In this document: positions 12,699-15,691 of the stretch, piece after piece
How positions within the stretch are numbered: position 1 is the first letter of the stretch
Layout of the letters: the number at the start of each line of letters is the position of its first letter
Assembly (NCBI GenBank): GCA_002293965.1
Contig: DBEG01000002.1
Coordinates: forward strand, 1-15,691
Origin: Actinobacteria bacterium UBA912
GTDB taxonomy: Bacteria > Actinomycetota > Coriobacteriia > Anaerosomatales > UBA912
DNA length: 15,691 nucleotides
Reading direction: 5' to 3'
The notes under the pieces: generated by a model
What the model saw: the letters and a program-made list of their open reading frames with translations, nothing else
Database searches by the model: none
What the model was told of the DNA's origin: nothing
Made by a program: the position numbers and the translations under genes

Positions 12699-13310
12699 TC
12701 ACCTCATGGGCTGGCGGATGACGGTCTTCCATTTCGCCGAATCCGCCTTGCGAATGTCCGAGAGGTAGATCTCGTGATGCTTGCCCGCCAGCTCGCGCCC
12801 TGACTCGCCGATGAAATCATGGATTCGCTGGATGACCGGCTGCTCCTCCGAAAACGGCCCGATGTGCATCATCTGCGCTGCTGGGCCCTCGGCGTAGGTC
12901 TCCAGACGAACCCCGGAAAGCGCCGGCGGATCCTTCTTCTTGCGGAGTGCGGCAACGGCCTCTTCGAACAGCTCCCGTGTGACGAAGTGCGGTTGCATGA
13001 TCATCATGGTCCACTGCCACCTTGAGCGGTTGCCTGTGGTGAAGTCCGCCATGTCGGCCGCCCACCACAACCCTTCCAGCGGCATGACGCCGTAGTCGAT
13101 GGCCAGCGGACCTCTCTTGACGCTGAACTTGATCGCATACGACAGGGCGAAGAGCGCCTGCACGGCCTCGACATAGGCCTGCGATGTGTTCGGATCGCCC
13201 TGTCCGTCGACCATCAGGAAGCTCATGGCAGGGACATCGACGGCCGCGACCTCTTTGGCGGACGGCAGATAGAGGTGCTTCAACTCCCGCTTGAAATCAA
13301 TCTTCTCCAT
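12699..13310 (-). CDS. GyrI-like small-molecule-binding protein
   Basis: A 203-residue protein. It matches the GyrI-like family of SOUL/GyrI fold proteins: KIDFKRELKHLYLPSAKEV, MSFLMVDGQGDPN, GLWWAADM, WQWTMMIMQPHFVT and the conserved MMHIGPFSEEQPVIQRIHDF stretch. No HTH is attached, so it is a free ligand-binding or hydrolase-like domain. Family members bind amphipathic compounds, and some hydrolyse epoxide- or cyclopropane-containing toxins. The ATG at 13310 has GAGGG 5 nt upstream; a GTG five codons earlier is also possible. Downstream ends at a hairpin. Confidence 0.85.
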   Translation of the reverse strand: MEKIDFKRELKHLYLPSAKEVAAVDVPAMSFLMVDGQGDPNTSQAYVEAVQALFALSYAIKFSVKRGPLAIDYGVMPLEGLWWAADMADFTTGNRSRWQWTMMIMQPHFVTRELFEEAVAALRKKKDPPALSGVRLETYAEGPAAQMMHIGPFSEEQPVIQRIHDFIGESGRELAGKHHEIYLSDIRKADSAKWKTVIRQPMR

Positions 13311-13404
13311 AGGGTCCCTCGCCACTCCCTACCGCTTGGGGCGGAACTCGACGCCATCCATTCCGCCGATGCAATCGATACCTGCCGAGGAGGATCGACG
13401 GCGC

Positions 13405-13614
13405 TCATACCCGGTCCTTTCGGTCGCGCTCGAAGGAGGTGTCAAGCCCGCGTAGCATGCCGCGAAGCTCACGCGCCTGCTTCAATGGGATCAGCGTGAT
13501 TCGATCGCCGTATGCGATTACCTGCACCTTCTGCCCCGGGACGAGTCGCAACTGTCTGCGCACGGACTTGGGGATAGTGACCTGATACTTGGGGGAGATG
13601 GTTGCTGTCTCCAA
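13405..13614 (-). CDS. AbrB/MazE-type DNA-binding protein, orphan
   Basis: A swapped-hairpin AbrB domain of about 69 residues: ETATISPKYQVTIPKSVRRQ followed by LVPGQKVQVIAYGDRITLIP. Such proteins are usually VapB- or MazE-like antitoxins, but no PIN or MazF toxin follows. The 94 bases before the GyrI-like gene encode no PIN motif. A TTG start at 13614 is preferred since GGAGG lies 6-7 nt before it; an ATG at 13635 seven codons earlier has no good RBS. It may regulate itself through the near-palindrome upstream, act as a stand-alone repressor, or be a TA remnant. Confidence 0.75.
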   Translation of the reverse strand: METATISPKYQVTIPKSVRRQLRLVPGQKVQVIAYGDRITLIPLKQARELRGMLRGLDTSFERDRKDRV

Positions 13615-13642
13615 AGGGCCGCCTCCAATCGACATGCTTTCA

Positions 13643-13656
13643 GTATATCGATGTAC
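13643..13656 (-). promoter_or_regulatory. Near-palindrome upstream of the AbrB-type gene
   Basis: GTATATCGATGTAC is a 14-base near-perfect palindrome centred on ATCGAT, with two mismatched positions. On the minus strand it includes TATACT, a good -10 hexamer, partly overlapping it. An AbrB dimer could bind here for autoregulation. Confidence 0.4.
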
Positions 13657-13735
13657 AAAGCAGGCCGCAGGATTGGATGGTCCCCGAAAGTGGTGTGGCA
13701 CTGGATGTGGCTGGCGCGTTGCGCTTCTACCCGAT

Positions 13736-13786
13736 GCGCGGGCTAACTTAATGCCGGAGTATTCGCTGGTTAAGTTGACAGCTAGG
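13736..13786. repeat. attC-like hairpin between AbrB-type and two-helix membrane genes
   Basis: AACTTAA (13745-13751) and TTAAGTT (13770-13776) form a perfect 7-bp stem with an 18-base loop. On the minus strand the outer cores are GTCAAC and GTTAGCC, giving a very short attC-like layout. ACAGCTAGG (13778-13786) is repeated inverted at 14030-14038 on the other side of the small membrane gene. The hairpin could also act as a transcription stop for that gene, but has no T-tract. Confidence 0.4.
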
Positions 13787-14009
13787 ACTCATCGTTGCGG
13801 CGGCGTGCGCGCAGTCCGAAATAGATGCCGACCCCAATAGCACAGCCAGCAAGCACAATCCCCGCAGTGTAGATCGCTGCAGCAGTAACGGTCGCTTCGG
13901 CAGCAATCTCTGCCTCGTGGCGACGTGCGAAGGCGATTGACGGCCAAGTCAATCCGACGATGCCTATCCCCAATAGCAACTCAAAGATTCGTGTAGCGAA
14001 GCTCTTCAC
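13782..14009 (-). CDS. Small two-helix membrane protein
   Basis: A 75-residue protein with two hydrophobic helices at about 9-28 (IFELLLGIGIVGLTWPSIAF) and 43-66 (TVTAAAIYTAGIVLAGCAIGVG). A charged RRHEAE loop separates them and an Arg/Asp/Glu tail follows. I do not recognise it. Start is a GTG at 14009 with GGGGG 4 nt upstream. It lies between inverted CAGCTAGG repeats (13778-13786 and 14030-14038) and looks like a one-gene module. Small membrane proteins of this type are often toxins, holins or stress regulators, but no feature decides this. Confidence 0.6.
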   Translation of the reverse strand: MKSFATRIFELLLGIGIVGLTWPSIAFARRHEAEIAAEATVTAAAIYTAGIVLAGCAIGVGIYFGLRARRRNDES

Positions 14010-14080
14010 AAATCCCCCTTTCAATTCAACCTAGCTGTGCTCCGGACAACTTACGAGCCTAAATGAGTCATGTTGATCCA

Positions 14081-14238
14081 CGGCTAGTAGACATCTTACA
14101 CGTCGAGTGTCCCGATGTGATGGCCATGCGTGTTTTGTTTACGCTCATCGTGCAGCAAGGAGACTGAGTGAGACTTGCTGGAGACGTACACGTGGACCTT
14201 GGCATCAACTGCTAGTAGCAGACATCGGCTACTAGCCG
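14081..14238. repeat. Inverted repeats with CTAGTAG core in a gene-poor stretch
   Basis: CGGCTAGTAG (14081-14090) is repeated inverted as CTACTAGCCG (14229-14238). Another GCTAGTAG at 14211-14218 forms a tight 8-bp hairpin with 14229-14236 (10-base loop). Each GCTAGTAG copy is followed by an ACATC motif. The region 14039-14301 holds no convincing gene. It may be a recombination-site remnant or a structured RNA. Confidence 0.45.
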
Positions 14239-14301
14239 CCATCCGCCCCGCTCTCGATCGCCTTCAGGTGCCTTGTGAAATCTTCATGCATGGACGCGTC
14301 G

Positions 14302-14625
14302 ATGAAAGTGGTCATCAACGCGATTCCGTCATCGGGCTTCATGGGTGCCTTCCTAGGATTCATTCTGGCTAGCATCATAGGGGATGAGCTGCGGACCTAC
14401 CGATTCCCGATTGTAGCACCCATAACCGCCAGCTCGATGACAGCTCTCGTCACAGGCCATGAGGTTGTTGCTGCATTGTTACTGCTGGTCGAGCGCAACG
14501 ATACCAAGGGGCCGAACAAACCGGTAGGCACAGGCACCCTCCAAACTTCCCGTCTGATTTCCGGGGTAACTTCCGGGGGTTACATTCAGGACACCCGCAG
14601 GATTGTGATCACGCACCTCGATTAG
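14302..14625 (+). CDS. Possible small two-helix membrane protein
   Basis: A doubtful 107-residue plus-strand frame. It has two hydrophobic helices, GFMGAFLGFILASIIG (~12-27) and a second near residues 50-66 ending AALLLLVER, with a polar C-terminus. Codon choice is close to that of the neighbouring genes, which argues for a real gene. However, no good ribosome binding site precedes ATG 14302. GTG 14275 has an AGGTG 4 nt upstream and would add nine residues. No family is recognised and it runs against the main transcription direction. Confidence 0.4.
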   Translation: MKVVINAIPSSGFMGAFLGFILASIIGDELRTYRFPIVAPITASSMTALVTGHEVVAALLLLVERNDTKGPNKPVGTGTLQTSRLISGVTSGGYIQDTRRIVITHLD

Positions 14626-14655
14626 CGAACCCTGGACTGGCGGATTTGTCCGTCG

Positions 14656-14664
14656 ATTGGTTAG
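14656..14664 (-). repeat. Possible 3' cassette core after the DUF3800 gene pair
   Basis: Minus-strand GCACCTAAC contains ACCTAAC and matches RYYYAAC; plus-strand GTTAGGT matches GTTRRRY. It lies about 120 bases after the end of the right-hand gene pair and is followed by a short GGA/TCC-centred hairpin. The partner 5' core would be outside the window. Confidence 0.3.
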
Positions 14665-14759
14665 GTGCAGCGCAAGGCGTTCCTGCCGACATGTTTGACG
14701 GTGTCAGAGCAAAGTGGGAATATAGTAGATGCTCATCTGCCCAAGGCAGAAGGAGATCG

Positions 14760-14779
14760 GCAACCGTTCCGGCGGTTGC
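14760..14779 (-). terminator. Hairpin just after the right-hand gene pair
   Basis: GCAACCG (14760-14766) and CGGTTGC (14773-14779) form a 7-bp stem with a 6-base loop, starting 4 bases after the stop codon at 14784. The position suits a terminator, but no T-run follows on the minus strand. Confidence 0.45.
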
Positions 14780-14783
14780 TGTT

Positions 14784-15263
14784 TCATTTCGCGGCATCAG
14801 CAGCACGTCTGGCCAGTTGCTTGCGTTTCCGGTCGAATGAAACATGAAAGGCTGTGACGAGGAAGAGTCGCTTGCCGCGGTGCTCAAGGATTACGACGAA
14901 ATCGTATTCCCGGAGCCAGATGTACCGGCGCAGCTGCCGCCTGCCTTCCTCGTAGTCGAAGACCTCAATTTCGCTCCGAGTAGGACTCACGACTATGGGC
15001 CCGACCCACGGAAGACGACATGCTCTCTCGGGGTCGAAGGCCCGGTCTCCAATCGAACGGTTCTCACACGTAATCAGATGCCAGAAGCCCTCCTCCTTTC
15101 GGTCGCCATCGGGCAAGATGCGGGTGTCGCGCATCACGGGAATGCCCTGGTGCTGAAGGTGCTTGCATAGATCACGCTGATAGACCGCGTACAAGGTTGC
15201 GCACACGACCGACCACTCACCGTCCGTGGATACGCGAGCAGGCAGGAAGCTGGGATCAGCCAT
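14784..15263 (-). CDS. Small protein resembling RelE/barnase-fold nucleases, coupled to DUF3800
   Basis: A 159-residue protein. CATLYAVYQRDLCK (~21-34), an RKEEGFWHLITCE strand, an ERACRLPWVGPIV block, then YIWLREYDFVVILEHRGKRL and FLVTAFHVSF lead into a basic tail (DRKRKQLARR). The pattern of W/H strand, R-x-x-R-L-P-W and 'VVILE.R....LVTA' recalls small phage-type and RelE-like RNases, in which a late His or Arg is catalytic. This is resemblance, not an established family call. Its ATG (15263) lies 8 nt inside the DUF3800 gene (ATGGCTGA overlap), so the two are made together. It could be an effector with DUF3800 as partner. Confidence 0.65.
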   Translation of the reverse strand: MADPSFLPARVSTDGEWSVVCATLYAVYQRDLCKHLQHQGIPVMRDTRILPDGDRKEEGFWHLITCENRSIGDRAFDPERACRLPWVGPIVVSPTRSEIEVFDYEEGRRQLRRYIWLREYDFVVILEHRGKRLFLVTAFHVSFDRKRKQLARRAADAAK

Positions 15264-15691
15264 GCTTTGGCACCTGTCGAGGCTGGAAGTAGAACAGATT
15301 GAACTTGTCCTCCCAAGGAGGAGTACCGGCAGACAGCCGAGTGCCCGTTCCAGCCTCAAGCGCTGAAACAACCGCCGCCTTGGCCGGACTCGCGCCCGCC
15401 GCGTGAGTCCTGTCGCGGGCGACATGAGACACTGCACCTAAAAGAAAATCGGTCAACTGAATGAGCTCAACCTCGTGAGAGCGGACATGCTGCACCCACT
15501 CCAACATGGCTCTATCCCCGTCATGAAACGTGTTACAGAGGTACGTGTGGAGCATGTCGATCTTGCGCTGGCTACGGGTATCCTTGATGTCAACGAACAC
15601 GCGGAACCGATCTTCGGGATTCAGCATGTTCCGCAACAAATAGTAGTACATCTTGTAGTAAAAGGAATCGTGGCTGCCCTGGTTAAAGTAG
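15256..15691 (-). CDS. DUF3800 domain protein, C-terminal part
   Basis: Partial: the frame is open through the right edge, so the N-terminus is missing; about 144 residues are visible. YYKMYYYLLRNML, FRVFVDIKDTRSQRK, a LIQLTDFLLGAVSH helix and WEDKFNLFYFQP match the end of DUF3800. This is a predicted RNase H-like fold with conserved acidic residues (the D of DIKDT and of LTDFL). DUF3800 genes are frequent in defence islands and phage-derived loci. The stop overlaps the next gene by 8 nt, so the two form an operon. Activity is not established for the family. Confidence 0.82.
   Translation of the reverse strand, partial: YFNQGSHDSFYYKMYYYLLRNMLNPEDRFRVFVDIKDTRSQRKIDMLHTYLCNTFHDGDRAMLEWVQHVRSHEVELIQLTDFLLGAVSHVARDRTHAAGASPAKAAVVSALEAGTGTRLSAGTPPWEDKFNLFYFQPRQVPKHG

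Noticed and set aside
7563..13747. GTTAGCCCGC at 7563-7572 is the reverse complement of 13738-13747, suggesting a giant 6-kb cassette
   Set aside because: The left copy lies in the coding sequence of the DUF1877 gene with no spacer hairpin nearby, so a chance match is more likely.
14609..14887. Minus-strand frame overlapping the end of the right-hand gene pair
   Set aside because: It overlaps the 3' part of the 14784-15263 gene in another frame and covers the terminator-like hairpin; its product is a low-complexity Ser-rich sequence.
1..15691. CRISPR array, tRNA, rRNA or insertion sequence
   Set aside because: No regularly spaced repeats, no cloverleaf or rRNA-like stretch and no transposase-like protein were seen on either strand.

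Overview
The window looks like accessory DNA from a GC-rich bacterium that uses strong GGAGG-type ribosome binding sites and many 1-13 nt gene overlaps. No rRNA, tRNA or core housekeeping operon is visible, so the phylum cannot be fixed; the mix of PAS, TylF, MsrBA and membrane families would fit a GC-rich Gram-positive or proteobacterial environmental lineage. Almost every gene is on the minus strand, so transcription runs right to left. The clear exceptions are one VapBC pair and a doubtful small membrane gene.

Layout from left to right. (1) The start of a type III restriction-modification methyltransferase (mod), cut by the left edge. (2) A small membrane-anchored protein. (3) A tightly coupled three-gene operon: DUF262 protein, DUF3696 AAA ATPase and an unrecognised third protein. 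It looks like an anti-phage system and is the best candidate here for something little described. (4) A plus-strand VapBC convergent with an orphan MNT-type nucleotidyltransferase. (5) A stand-alone PAS-domain protein. (6) msrB-msrA, a DUF1877 protein, a four-helix membrane protein and a probable DUF2251 protein. (7) A stretch of toxin-antitoxin modules: Phd-type antitoxin/VapC coupled to a TylF-like methyltransferase, Phd/ParE, and YefM/YoeB followed by a membrane protein. (8) A GyrI-like protein, an orphan AbrB-type protein and a two-helix membrane protein. (9) About 0.75 kb of mostly intergenic DNA rich in inverted repeats. (10) A DUF3800 protein, cut by the right edge, overlapping a small protein that resembles RelE/barnase-type nucleases.

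Several of these modules are bounded by perfect inverted repeats whose outer ends are GTT...AAC: 512-520/908-916 around the small membrane gene, 962-971/4279-4288 around the three-gene operon, and 5652-5662/6092-6102 around the PAS gene. A weaker version surrounds the two-helix membrane gene. Short palindrome-bearing spacers join the modules, and a 36-base element recurs at 4284-4319 and 6096-6131, with a partial copy near 9139-9176. This is the architecture of integron gene cassettes: the 5' end of each cassette (G^TT...) pairs with its own 3' ...AAC end inside attC. The simplest reading is a cassette array read from right to left, with any integrase to the right of the window, carrying a defence-like operon as one unusually large (~3.3 kb) cassette and several addiction modules that would stabilise the array.
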